A stretch of DNA of 45,054 bases from Anaerolineae bacterium (GTDB lineage: Bacteria > Chloroflexota > Anaerolineae > JAAYZQ01), in contig JAFGIA010000001.1 in the NCBI GenBank assembly GCA_016929795.1, forward strand, positions 1-45,054, given 5' to 3'. Numbering within the stretch: the stretch's first letter is position 1; the number at the start of each line of letters is the position of its first letter. The notes under the pieces were generated by a model. The model was not told the origin of the DNA. It searched no databases and saw only the letters and a program-made list of their open reading frames with translations. The position numbers and the translations under genes are program-made. Shown piece by piece: positions 1 through 8,205 of this stretch.

Positions 1-87
1 CGGAGAGGGCGGGATTCGAACCCGCGGAGGTTTTACCCTCACACGATTTCCAATCGTGCGCATTCGGCCAGACTATGCTACCTCTCC
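1..87 (-). tRNA. tRNA-Ser (anticodon GGA)
   Basis: Read on the minus strand, a complete tRNA folds from position 87 to 1. It has a 7-bp acceptor stem (GGAGAGG with CCTCTCC), discriminator G, a D arm, an anticodon arm whose loop TTGGAAA gives anticodon GGA, a long variable arm (class II, typical of Ser/Leu) and a T arm with GGTTCGAATCC. Discriminator G and the long variable arm support serine (codons UCC/UCU). The CCA end would lie beyond the window edge, so it cannot be judged. It is divergent from the dcw operon. Confidence 0.96.
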
Positions 88-99
88 CGGACGGGCATG

Positions 100-128
100 A
101 TTATACCACAGTTGTCGCGGCGCATCAA
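100..128 (-). promoter_or_regulatory. Promoter of tRNA-Ser
   Basis: On the minus strand, TTGATG (123-128) is separated by 17 bp from a perfect TATAAT (100-105). The -10 is directly preceded by TGTGG, giving an extended -10. Transcription would start about 93, a few bases before the mature tRNA 5' end at 87. Confidence 0.8.
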
Positions 129-263
129 ATTCCTTCGTAGGGCTGGAAGGTCTGCATGAGCGAGCCGCGCAACTCCTTGGTCCTCTAAATCTCCAATCCC
201 CTGCTCCCGGCCCCCATCCAAGATTAAAATTCCTGATCTTTGCCAGAATCCCGGTTCTCCGAC

Positions 264-292
264 TTTACAAAGAGGAGGAGATGGGGTATAAT
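264..292 (+). promoter_or_regulatory. Promoter of the dcw operon (mraZ promoter)
   Basis: TTTACA (264-269), a 17-bp spacer and a perfect TATAAT (287-292) form a near-consensus sigma70-type promoter facing mraZ. The start point is expected around 298-300. Between the tRNA promoter and this one (129-263) I see nothing else recognisable. Confidence 0.85.
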
Positions 293-294
293 AG

Positions 295-329
295 TGGCAA
301 GATGTGGGGCATCGTGGGCTAAAGTGGGG
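295..329 (+). promoter_or_regulatory. MraZ-box operator array (TGGGN repeats, 10-bp period)
   Basis: Repeats TGGGG (305-309), TGGGC (315-319) and TGGGG (325-329) recur exactly every 10 bp, and a degenerate TGGCA (295-299) continues the register upstream. In E. coli, MraZ binds TGGGN repeats separated by 5-nt spacers in front of its own operon. The match in motif, period and position, just downstream of the -10, makes this the autoregulatory site of the mraZ gene that follows. Confidence 0.85.
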
Positions 330-365
330 CACATTTGCCCAAATCACAGTTAGAACAGGTGTTCT

Positions 366-806
366 GTGGGGCAACTACTACTGGGCGAATTTGAACACAC
401 CATCGACGATAAGGGGCGGATTACCGTGCCCGCCAAGTTTCGCGGCCGGTTGTCCGCAGGCCTGGTTGTAACAAAAGGCATCGATCCGTGCCTGTGGCTG
501 TTTCCAATGGATGTGTGGGAAGACCTATCGGAGGACATCCGTAAACTGCCCCTGGCCGACCCACGCGCACGCGAGTTCCGCCGCCAGCTTTTTGGCACAG
601 CCAACGATTCGATCCCCGATAAACAGGGACGCGTCATCCTGCCGCCTTATCTGCGCGGCTATGCCGAGATCGAAGACCAGGCCGTGATCATCGGGCTGCA
701 CGACCACTGCGAGATCTGGAATCCCGTTCGATGGCGCGAGCGACAGGAGCGGAGCGATGGGAACCCGGATGTGCGGGCAGAGCAGTTTGCAAGCCTGGGC
801 ATCTAG
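366..806 (+). CDS. mraZ: MraZ, transcriptional regulator of the division/cell-wall cluster
   Basis: The 146-aa protein has the two tandem SpoVT/AbrB-like halves of MraZ. The first starts GEFEHTIDDKGRITVPAKFR, and the second has the DKQGRVILPPYLR signature near residues 85-97. MraZ is a ring-forming DNA-binding protein, usually first in the dcw operon, which it represses through TGGGN repeats; such repeats lie 40-70 bp upstream here. The GTG at 366 is used because the family begins just before the GEFEHT motif; only a weak AGG precedes it. It is followed 21 bp later by rsmH. Confidence 0.95.
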   Translation: MGQLLLGEFEHTIDDKGRITVPAKFRGRLSAGLVVTKGIDPCLWLFPMDVWEDLSEDIRKLPLADPRAREFRRQLFGTANDSIPDKQGRVILPPYLRGYAEIEDQAVIIGLHDHCEIWNPVRWRERQERSDGNPDVRAEQFASLGI

Positions 807-827
807 AGGGCAAGGAAGGAAAGACCA

Positions 828-1799
828 GTGCAAGGCGACATCGAGCACGTGCCGGTTCTGGCCGACGAGGTCGTAGAAGCGATGCAGGTGGTGCCCGGGG
901 GATGCTACGTGGATGCGACCCTGGGCGCCGGTGGACACGCGGCATGCATCTTGCAAGCATCCTCGCCTGGCGGGACACTGCTGGGAATCGACGCAGACGC
1001 GCAGGCGGTGGCGTATGCGCGCGAGATACTGGCCAAGTTCGGAGACCGTGCCACACTGGTCACGAGCAATTTTCGCCACCTGGGCAGGGTAGCAGTGGCA
1101 CACGGGTTCGAAGGGGTCGATGGGGTATTGATGGATCTCGGCCTGTCGTCGCGCCAACTGGCCGATGCAGGGCGCGGATTTTCTTTCAGTCTCACAGGGC
1201 CGCTCGACATGCGGATGAATGTGGAGCAACACCCAGAGGATACCCGGACAGCCGCGGACCTGGTGAATCGTTTGCCGGAAGCCGAACTGGCAGACCTGAT
1301 CTACAAGTATGGAGAAGAGCGCCACTCGCGGCGCATCGCCCGGGCCATCGTGGCTGCCCGCCCGATTCGGACGACGAGCCAACTGGCGGAGGTGGTAGGT
1401 GGGGTAGTAGGCTACAGGGAGCGCATCCATCCGGCCACGCGCACCTTTCAGGCGCTACGTATTGCCGTGAACGACGAGCTGCAGGCACTGGCCGACGCGC
1501 TGCCGCAGGCGCGTGACCTGCTGCGGCCAGGTGGGCTGCTGGCCGTGATTTCGTTTCACTCGCTGGAGGACCGGCTGGTAAAAGAGTTTTTTCGCGACGA
1601 ATCGCGCGACTGTGTGTGCCCCCCCGAGGTGCCCGTGTGCGTATGCGACCACCAGGCGACGTTGGCCCTGGTGACGCGCAAGCCAGTGCGGCCCGGGGCC
1701 GAGGAGATCGAGCGGAACCCACGCAGCCGCAGTGCACGCTTGCGGGTGGCCCGCGCGCTGGGCCAGGCCGGGCTGAGATCGGCCCGGCTGCCAGGGTAG
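828..1799 (+). CDS. rsmH: 16S rRNA (cytosine-1402-N4)-methyltransferase RsmH
   Basis: The 323-aa protein is full length for RsmH (MraW). It has the N-terminal HVPVL motif, the SAM-binding YVDATLGAGGH at about residues 27-37, the GVLMDLGLSS motif and the C-terminal VISFHSLEDRLVK motif. It methylates N4 of C1402 in 16S rRNA, tuning the ribosomal P site. The GTG start at 828 is preceded by AAGGAAGGA (812-820). It is the second gene of the operon, as in most bacteria. Confidence 0.96.
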   Translation: MQGDIEHVPVLADEVVEAMQVVPGGCYVDATLGAGGHAACILQASSPGGTLLGIDADAQAVAYAREILAKFGDRATLVTSNFRHLGRVAVAHGFEGVDGVLMDLGLSSRQLADAGRGFSFSLTGPLDMRMNVEQHPEDTRTAADLVNRLPEAELADLIYKYGEERHSRRIARAIVAARPIRTTSQLAEVVGGVVGYRERIHPATRTFQALRIAVNDELQALADALPQARDLLRPGGLLAVISFHSLEDRLVKEFFRDESRDCVCPPEVPVCVCDHQATLALVTRKPVRPGAEEIERNPRSRSARLRVARALGQAGLRSARLPG

Positions 1800-1812
1800 G
1801 AGGCGAAGAAGC

Positions 1813-2268
1813 ATGGGAGCAAGTAAAAGCAGTCGGTACCAAAAAGGTAGCAGCCATACACCTGGGCCCACCGTCATCGCTGGGGTATTTGTAGCGCTGC
1901 TCATCCTCTTTTTGTGGCTGCACTTTATTGTCGCCCAGGAGAATGAGATGATCGGGCGCGAGATCCAGGCACGGACAGAAGAGCTGGCCCGGATCGAGCG
2001 AGAGAACTTGGCATTGCGCCAGCAATTGGCGGCCGTGTTCGCCGAACAGGAAATGGCCGGGCGCGCCTACACCCTCGGCTTCCGGGCGCAGCCACCACTC
2101 TACCTCCTCCTGAGCCACCCGCTGGTGCCCGCTGCCGGCGGCTCGCGCAGCGAGGCACTGCTTCTGCCCACCTCCTATGGATATATGCCCCAGGCCGGCA
2201 GTACAGCGAACCCTGCAGCCGGGGCACAGGGCAACCACTCGACAACCACTACTACAGGCCGACCATGA
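1813..2268 (+). CDS. FtsL/DivIC-like septum protein
   Basis: The 151-aa protein has a short basic N-terminus, one transmembrane helix (about residues 22-40) and then an acidic/leucine-rich coiled coil (about 43-80), which is the FtsL/FtsB/DivIC plan. The C-terminal 60 residues are low complexity and end in a Ser/Thr-rich tail. Position between rsmH and ftsI is the canonical ftsL locus. FtsL proteins diverge too fast for sequence proof, so the call rests on topology and synteny. The inferred role is to link FtsQ and FtsW/FtsI in the divisome. It overlaps ftsI by ATGA. Confidence 0.75.
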   Translation: MGASKSSRYQKGSSHTPGPTVIAGVFVALLILFLWLHFIVAQENEMIGREIQARTEELARIERENLALRQQLAAVFAEQEMAGRAYTLGFRAQPPLYLLLSHPLVPAAGGSRSEALLLPTSYGYMPQAGSTANPAAGAQGNHSTTTTTGRP

Positions 2269-4043
2269 GGGAAATTATGTCACTTGAGAACCCATCCAGC
2301 GCGAGCCGGCTCCGCCTTTCGCTGTTAGCGGCATGCATGACCTTTTTCTGTACTGTGATCGTGGGCCGGCTCGTCTACTACCAGGTGGTGCTCGGCGATA
2401 CGCTCGAGCAGAACGCGATGGCGCAACGAATGCGCGAGCGCGAAGTAACGACCCGGCGCGGGTTTATAGTCGACGCGACGGGGCACGTGCTGGCACTCGA
2501 CATGGTCGAATGGGAGGTAGCGGCATCGCCAAGTCTCATAGTCGATCCCGCCCAGGCCGCCGTCGCGCTGGGCGATCTGCTTGGGCTGCCCAAAGAGCAG
2601 GTGTATGCCTCGCTGATTTCTGACAAAGTGTGGTTGCGGCTGGCTATGGATGTGCCATACGAAACAGGCGAGGCGATTGTGGCGCTCGATCTGGCCGGCA
2701 TCACCTGCACACCCCACTACCGGCGCTTCTATCCGGAAAGCACACTCACGGCGCACGCGATCGGGTTCGTGAACGACACGGGGGACGGATTCTATGGCGT
2801 CGAGGGGTACTATAACCAGGTACTAAAGGGCGTGGTCGGATGGCGCACTGTGGAGCAAAACCCCGCGGGCGAGGTGCTTCCAATGCCGCCACACGAGCAG
2901 GTGCCACCACTCCCGGGAAACAGTGTGGTACTGACGCTGGACCGTAACATCCAGTATATCGCACAGGAAGAGTTGGAACGGGCGCTCACCGAGTATGGCG
3001 CCGAGGCGGGCACCGTGGTGATCATGGACCCGCGGAGTGGGGCGATCCTGGCGCTAGCCAGCGCTCCACAGTACGATCCGAACGGGTTCGAATATGCCGA
3101 GATCGACCGGCTAATGGATCCTGTCGTCAGCAAGATGTGGGAGCCAGGCTCGATTTTCAAGATTGTGACATGGGCGGCAGGGATCGATTCCGGGACAATC
3201 AGCCCGGGGACGACGTTCTACGACGATGGCACGCTGGAAGTAGGGGGGCGTGTGATCCAGAACTCGGACCGGCAGGGACATGGCCTGGTGACCATGACAG
3301 ATGGGTTGGTCAAGTCACTCAACACAGTCGCAGCGTTCATAAGCACATCGATGGGCAAGGACACCTTTTACACCTACCTGCGGCGCTTTGGTTTTGGGAC
3401 GATCACAGGGGTGGATCTGGCCAGCGAGGGACCAGGCATGGTCAAGCAGCCTGGCGATTCGAACTGGTTCCCATCGGACCTGGGTACGAACTCGTTTGGG
3501 CAGGGGATTGCGGTGACGCCGATCCAGATGATCACGGCGGTGGCGGCAGTGGCGAACGACGGGCTGCTGATGAAGCCGTACGTCGTGGATCAATTTCTCA
3601 CAGTGGATGAGGATGGCCAGGCCAAGTGGGTCCAGGTGGAGCCGATGATGGTCCGGCGTGCGATCTCGCAGGGCACAGCCGAGGCGCTGACCAACATGCT
3701 GGTGCGCGTGATCGAGGAAGGAGCCACCAAGGCGCAGGTGCCTGGCTATACGGTGGCAGGCAAGACTGGAACAGCACAAATTCCGACTGCGTATGGCTAC
3801 GATCCGAATGGCACGATCGGGTCGTTCGTAGGGTTTGCACCGGCGGATGACCCCCGGTTTATCATCCTGATCAAGCTCGACAGACCCACGTCGTCGCAGT
3901 GGGGGTCGCAGACAGCAGCGCCCACCTTTCAGGCAATTGCATCAAGACTGCTCATCTACATGCAGGTCCCACCGGACGAGATCCGGGCGGTCATGGCTGG
4001 CGAGGGATTCGGTGCCACTGCGAGGCTGGGAACAGATGACTGA
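2265..4043 (+). CDS. ftsI: Septal peptidoglycan D,D-transpeptidase FtsI (class B PBP)
   Basis: The 592-aa protein has an N-terminal membrane anchor (about residues 17-42), a dimerisation/pedestal region and a transpeptidase domain. All three active-site motifs are visible: SIFK at 296-299 (nucleophile Ser296), SLN at 351-353 and KTGT at 500-503. It crosslinks septal peptidoglycan together with FtsW. There are no PASTA repeats, unlike many Firmicute and actinobacterial homologues. ATG 2265 overlaps the upstream stop (ATGA); ATG 2277 is an alternative. Confidence 0.95.
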   Translation: MREIMSLENPSSASRLRLSLLAACMTFFCTVIVGRLVYYQVVLGDTLEQNAMAQRMREREVTTRRGFIVDATGHVLALDMVEWEVAASPSLIVDPAQAAVALGDLLGLPKEQVYASLISDKVWLRLAMDVPYETGEAIVALDLAGITCTPHYRRFYPESTLTAHAIGFVNDTGDGFYGVEGYYNQVLKGVVGWRTVEQNPAGEVLPMPPHEQVPPLPGNSVVLTLDRNIQYIAQEELERALTEYGAEAGTVVIMDPRSGAILALASAPQYDPNGFEYAEIDRLMDPVVSKMWEPGSIFKIVTWAAGIDSGTISPGTTFYDDGTLEVGGRVIQNSDRQGHGLVTMTDGLVKSLNTVAAFISTSMGKDTFYTYLRRFGFGTITGVDLASEGPGMVKQPGDSNWFPSDLGTNSFGQGIAVTPIQMITAVAAVANDGLLMKPYVVDQFLTVDEDGQAKWVQVEPMMVRRAISQGTAEALTNMLVRVIEEGATKAQVPGYTVAGKTGTAQIPTAYGYDPNGTIGSFVGFAPADDPRFIILIKLDRPTSSQWGSQTAAPTFQAIASRLLIYMQVPPDEIRAVMAGEGFGATARLGTDD

Positions 4044-5619
4044 AACGGTGCTAACGGTGCGCAACCTGGTGGCGGCCTTGGCGGCGCCCGAGGCTGGCGT
4101 GGCACCGGGTGATCTACCATCCGTGCCGATTGTGCACGCGGTGGTAGACTCGCGGGCAGCAGTGCCGGGCTGCCTGTTCGTGGCCCTGCGCGGCGAGCGG
4201 CACGACGGGCACGAGTTTATCTCACAGGCAATCGAGAAGGGGGCCGTGGCGGTGATTGCCGAGCGGCCGGACGTGTCGGGGCTGCGCGCCCTCGGGTGCA
4301 GGGTGCTCGACGCAACAGGAAAGCATGGGTGGGATACCCCAAGTCCGTCCGAAGCGGTGTGCATCGTGGTACCCGACAGCCTGGCAGCGCTTCAACAGGT
4401 GGCAGCCTTTTGGAGGCGCAAGCACGAGGTACGCGTCGTGGGGATCACAGGGAGCATCGGCAAGACGATGACGAAAGAGATGACGGCATCGGTGCTGAGC
4501 CGGCGGTACGCGACACTCAAGAGCGAGGGAAACTATAACAACGAGATCGGGCTACCGCTGACGCTCCTGCACCTGGCAGCGGGCCACGAGCGCGTGGTAC
4601 TAGAGATGGGCATGTACGACGTGGGCGAAATCGCGGCGCTGGCGCATATCGCGCTGCCACAGGTAGGCGTGGTCACGAATGTGGGGCCTAGCCATCTCGA
4701 GCGGCTGGGGACGATGGAGCGGATCGCACTGGCCAAGGCCGAGTTGCCGCAGGCGCTGCCACCCGCTGCCAGAGGCGGCGTAGCCATCCTGAACGCCGAC
4801 GATGATCGGGTGCGCGCGATGGCAGGGCAAACACAGGCACAGGTAGTGACGTACGGCCTGGCGGCCGATGCAGACGTGCGCGCCAGCGACGTGGCCAGTG
4901 AAGGGCTGGAAGGGATTCGTTTCCGGATTCACCACGCCGGGGACACGCTTCACGTCCGCGTGCCACTCCTTGGCCGGCACAGCGTACACACGGCGCTGGC
5001 TGCGACAGCGGTGGGACTGGTGGAAGGACTCGATTGGGCCGAGGTCATGGAAGGTCTGCACCGTCCGGGCCCTGCGGAGAGTACCCAATTGCGGTTGGTG
5101 GCGGTGCCGGGTCCGGCAGGGTCGACGATCCTCGACGACACATACAACGCAAGCCCGGCTTCGACGACCGCGGCCCTGACTCTCCTCCATGACCTGGCAC
5201 GTGGCAGCGGGCACAAACGGGCCAGTGCAGGCCGGGAGGCGCCTGGGGCAAGGCGAGCCATCGCCGTGCTGGGCGAGATGTACGAGCTGGGCAGCTATGA
5301 AGAAGAAGGCCACCGCCTGGTGGGCCGGCGCGCGCGCGACGTAGCTGACGTGCTGGTGGTAGTAGGCCGGCTGGGACAGGAGATCGGCAGGGCAGCGCTG
5401 GCGAGCGGCATGCCGCGCCCGGCTGTGCACATGGTGGAGGACAATGCAGCCGCCATCAAGCTGCTACGCGATACCATCCGTCCCGGCGACCTCGTGCTTG
5501 TCAAAGGCTCCCGCGGCATGGGCATGGAAGAAATCGTCAATGGCCTGTCCGCCGCGGCACCCGAACTTGGCCCGGGCCCGGGACGGACCCCGCCCGGGCA
5601 GGAGCAGGACCGATCATGA
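4036..5619 (+). CDS. murF: UDP-MurNAc-tripeptide--D-Ala-D-Ala ligase MurF
   Basis: The 527-aa Mur ligase starts at ATG 4036, overlapping the ftsI stop by 8 bp. The P-loop GITGSIGKT lies at residues 136-144, followed by the family's EGNYNNEIGLPLTLL segment and a C-terminal domain with DDTYNASP. The NNEIG and DTYNA signatures are typical of MurF, not MurE. It adds D-Ala-D-Ala to the cytoplasmic precursor. Upstream in-frame extension exists (to 3937) but lies inside ftsI. MurE, normally next to it, is absent. The second half contains a Gly/Ala-rich insertion near DLARGSGHKRASAGREAPG. Confidence 0.94.
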   Translation: MTETVLTVRNLVAALAAPEAGVAPGDLPSVPIVHAVVDSRAAVPGCLFVALRGERHDGHEFISQAIEKGAVAVIAERPDVSGLRALGCRVLDATGKHGWDTPSPSEAVCIVVPDSLAALQQVAAFWRRKHEVRVVGITGSIGKTMTKEMTASVLSRRYATLKSEGNYNNEIGLPLTLLHLAAGHERVVLEMGMYDVGEIAALAHIALPQVGVVTNVGPSHLERLGTMERIALAKAELPQALPPAARGGVAILNADDDRVRAMAGQTQAQVVTYGLAADADVRASDVASEGLEGIRFRIHHAGDTLHVRVPLLGRHSVHTALAATAVGLVEGLDWAEVMEGLHRPGPAESTQLRLVAVPGPAGSTILDDTYNASPASTTAALTLLHDLARGSGHKRASAGREAPGARRAIAVLGEMYELGSYEEEGHRLVGRRARDVADVLVVVGRLGQEIGRAALASGMPRPAVHMVEDNAAAIKLLRDTIRPGDLVLVKGSRGMGMEEIVNGLSAAAPELGPGPGRTPPGQEQDRS

Positions 5620-6686
5620 TCTCCGAGCCCATGTCCTTTGCCCTGACCCTGGCCGGCGTCTCGTTTGTCATCGCCGTCATCTGGGGCCCCCCCCTGATTC
5701 GCCTGCTTCATGGCTGGCGCATCGGCAAGCAAATCCGCATCGAGCTGCCCAACAGCCATCAAACCAAGATGGGCACGCCGACCATGGGCGGACTGATGAT
5801 CCTCATCCCGGTCGCCCTGATCACCATCGCCCTCAACTTTGCCAACTTTTTAAGCGGCTTTGAGGCCGGTAAGCAGATTCTGGCCTTTTTTCACTTCGAA
5901 GAGGGCAGCACACTAATCGGCAAGAGCATCCTACTCCCGCTACTCGTTATGACCGCTTTTGGTACGCTGGGCGCCATCGACGATCTCGCGGAGGTGCGCG
6001 GTTGGTTTGGCGGCGGGGGACTGCGCGCCCGGACCATGTTTCCCCTGCAGTTTGGGCTGGCCCTGTTGGCAGCGATCGGGCTCTACCACCCCGAATTTCT
6101 TGCCCTCAGCCAGATAGGCATCCCCGGCGTGCGCGAGCTGGTGGACATCGGCCCCTGGTACATTCCACTGGCCGCCCTTGTCATCGTCTGGACAGCAAAT
6201 GCCGTGAACCTCACCGACGGCCTCGACGGCCTGGCCGCATCCATCTCTGTCGTCACCTTTATCGCCTACGGCATCATCGCTTTCCTGCAGACGCAGTTTC
6301 CGCTCCTTTCTTTCGCCTTTACCATGGTCGGGGCCCTCTTTGCCTTCCTCTGGTTCAATAGCCACCCTGCCTCTCTGATCATGGGCGGCATGGGCTCTCT
6401 CGCCCTGGGCGCCACGCTCGCCGTCGTCGCCCTCATGTCATTTCAATGGCTTCTCCTGCCCATTATCGCCCTTATCTTTTTCGCCGAAGCAGGATCGGTC
6501 GTCATCCAGGTCAGCTTTTTCAAGCTCAGCCGGCGGATCACAGGTGAAGGCCGGCGCATATTCAAAATGACCCCGCTCCACCACCACTTCGAGCTGCTCG
6601 GATGGAGCGAGACACACGTCACCCAGCGGTTTTGGATCATTGCCGTCATCGCGGCGATGTTGGGCATCGCGCTTGCACTGCTGTGA
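5616..6686 (+). CDS. mraY: Phospho-MurNAc-pentapeptide transferase MraY
   Basis: The 356-aa protein has about ten transmembrane helices. Family signatures are present: HQTKMGTPTMGG near residue 48, AIDDLAEV around 111, NAVNLTDGLDGLA around 194-206, and HHHFELLGWSE near 320. It transfers phospho-MurNAc-pentapeptide to undecaprenyl phosphate, making lipid I at the membrane. ATG 5616 overlaps the murF stop (ATGA), implying coupled translation. Confidence 0.97.
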   Translation: MISEPMSFALTLAGVSFVIAVIWGPPLIRLLHGWRIGKQIRIELPNSHQTKMGTPTMGGLMILIPVALITIALNFANFLSGFEAGKQILAFFHFEEGSTLIGKSILLPLLVMTAFGTLGAIDDLAEVRGWFGGGGLRARTMFPLQFGLALLAAIGLYHPEFLALSQIGIPGVRELVDIGPWYIPLAALVIVWTANAVNLTDGLDGLAASISVVTFIAYGIIAFLQTQFPLLSFAFTMVGALFAFLWFNSHPASLIMGGMGSLALGATLAVVALMSFQWLLLPIIALIFFAEAGSVVIQVSFFKLSRRITGEGRRIFKMTPLHHHFELLGWSETHVTQRFWIIAVIAAMLGIALALL

Positions 6687-6693
6687 AAGGGGC

Positions 6694-8202
6694 ATGCGAC
6701 CTGTGACAGGCAACAGGCAACAGGCAGCCTACGATCCGTGGCTGAAACTACGCTTTCTAGTCGTTGGCCTGGGGCGTGAGGGCACGGCGGTAGCCCGCTT
6801 TCTGGCAGAACGCGGCGCTGCCGTGACGGTGACAGACACCCGCCCCGCCGAGGCACTGCGCGAAAACATCGCACAGATCGTCAACTCTGGCGTGTCCTTG
6901 GCCCTTGGTCAGGGCGAACACCCCACTGCCCTGCTCGACGAGACCGACATCCTGGTCGTCAGCCCTGGCGTGCCCCTCGACGTACCCTTTCTCGTCGAGG
7001 CGCGGCGCCGCAACCTGCCGCTCAGCAGCGAGACTCGCCTTTTTGTCCGCACCTGCCCCGCCCCCATCATCGGGATCACCGGCTCGAGCGGCAAGACGAC
7101 GACCACCACCCTCGTCGGCGAGATGCTGCAGGCTGCCGGACACCGCACCTGGGTCGGCGGCAACATCGGCCGGCCGCTCATCACCCACATCGCCGAGATC
7201 GCACCCACCGACCGGGTCGTCGTCGAGCTCTCTAGCTTCCAGCTCGACCTTCTGGGCGACTGGCCCGGCACCTATCGCCATCCGCCCAGCCACGACACAT
7301 GGGCCCATCCCGACGGCTGGAGCCCCCACATCGCCGCCATCCTGAACATCAGGCCGAACCACCTCGATCGACATGGCACCCTGGCCGCGTACACTGCGGC
7401 CAAGCGGAATATTGTCGCCTACCAGCAGCCCGGCGACGTGGCGGTACTCAACCTCGACGATCCCACAGTGCGCGACATTGGCCGGCAGCTCCATCACGAC
7501 GTAGCCTGGTTCAGCCTGGAGCAGCCGGTGGCAAGCGGCGCCTTTCTCAGGCCCCGGGGGGGGCGTCATGGCGATGAATTGGTGCTCTGCCACGGCGCGG
7601 CGACAAGTGACCCGCGCGAAACCGTCATCTGTGAGCGCGGCGACGTGCTCCTTCTCGGCGAGCACAACCTGGCGAACGTGCTCGCCGCGTGTGTGATCGC
7701 GTCTCAGGCCGGCGTCGCCGTCGATTCGATGCGGGAGGTGATTACCACCTTCCGCGGCGTAGAGCACCGACTGGAGCTGGTGCGCGAGCGGGGCGGCGTG
7801 CGCTGGTATAACGACAGCATCGCCACCGCGCCCGAGCGCACTGTGGCGGCACTACGCTCCTTCGACACCCCGATCGTACTCCTGGCAGGTGGGCGCGACA
7901 AGCACCTGCCATGGGGCGAGATGGCGTCCCTGGCACAGCAAAAAGCCCGGCACGTGATCCTGTTCGGCGAAGCAGCGCCAACTATCGAGCGCGCGCTGGA
8001 GGCCATACCGCCAGGTGGCCCCGGCTTGCGCGCCGAGGTACACATGGCCGGCTCGTTGGAGCGTGCCGTCACCCTGGCTGCCCAGCTTGCCCTCCCGGGC
8101 GACGTGGTGCTCCTGTCACCCGGGGGCACCAGTTTTGACGCGTACGCGGACTTTTGTGACCGCGGCGAGCACTTTTGCCGTCTCGTCGAAGCATTGGAGT
8201 GA
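6694..8202 (+). CDS. murD: UDP-N-acetylmuramoylalanine--D-glutamate ligase MurD
   Basis: The 502-aa protein has the N-terminal Rossmann-like FLVVGLGREG (21-30), the ATP P-loop GITGSSGKTT (127-136) and the PNHLDRHGT signature, and ends with the FDAYADFCDRG segment of MurD. It adds D-Glu to UDP-MurNAc-L-Ala. Two oddities: its first 12 or so residues are encoded by a 7-bp tandem repeat (ACAGGCA three times, 6706-6726), and about 22 extra residues (roughly 188-209) sit between the usual SSFQLDLL and SPHIAAILN. The start at ATG 6694 lies 8 bp after mraY; an in-frame GTG at 6703 is the alternative. Confidence 0.95.
   Translation: MRPVTGNRQQAAYDPWLKLRFLVVGLGREGTAVARFLAERGAAVTVTDTRPAEALRENIAQIVNSGVSLALGQGEHPTALLDETDILVVSPGVPLDVPFLVEARRRNLPLSSETRLFVRTCPAPIIGITGSSGKTTTTTLVGEMLQAAGHRTWVGGNIGRPLITHIAEIAPTDRVVVELSSFQLDLLGDWPGTYRHPPSHDTWAHPDGWSPHIAAILNIRPNHLDRHGTLAAYTAAKRNIVAYQQPGDVAVLNLDDPTVRDIGRQLHHDVAWFSLEQPVASGAFLRPRGGRHGDELVLCHGAATSDPRETVICERGDVLLLGEHNLANVLAACVIASQAGVAVDSMREVITTFRGVEHRLELVRERGGVRWYNDSIATAPERTVAALRSFDTPIVLLAGGRDKHLPWGEMASLAQQKARHVILFGEAAPTIERALEAIPPGGPGLRAEVHMAGSLERAVTLAAQLALPGDVVLLSPGGTSFDAYADFCDRGEHFCRLVEALE
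6706..6726 (+). repeat. Heptanucleotide repeat at the start of murD (ACAGGCA x3)
   Basis: Three exact tandem copies of ACAGGCA lie at 6706-6712, 6713-6719 and 6720-6726, directly after the proposed murD start. They encode part of the MurD N-terminus ahead of the conserved fold. It is one of four 7-bp-period loci in this window. Confidence 0.9.
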
Positions 8203-8205
8203 GAC

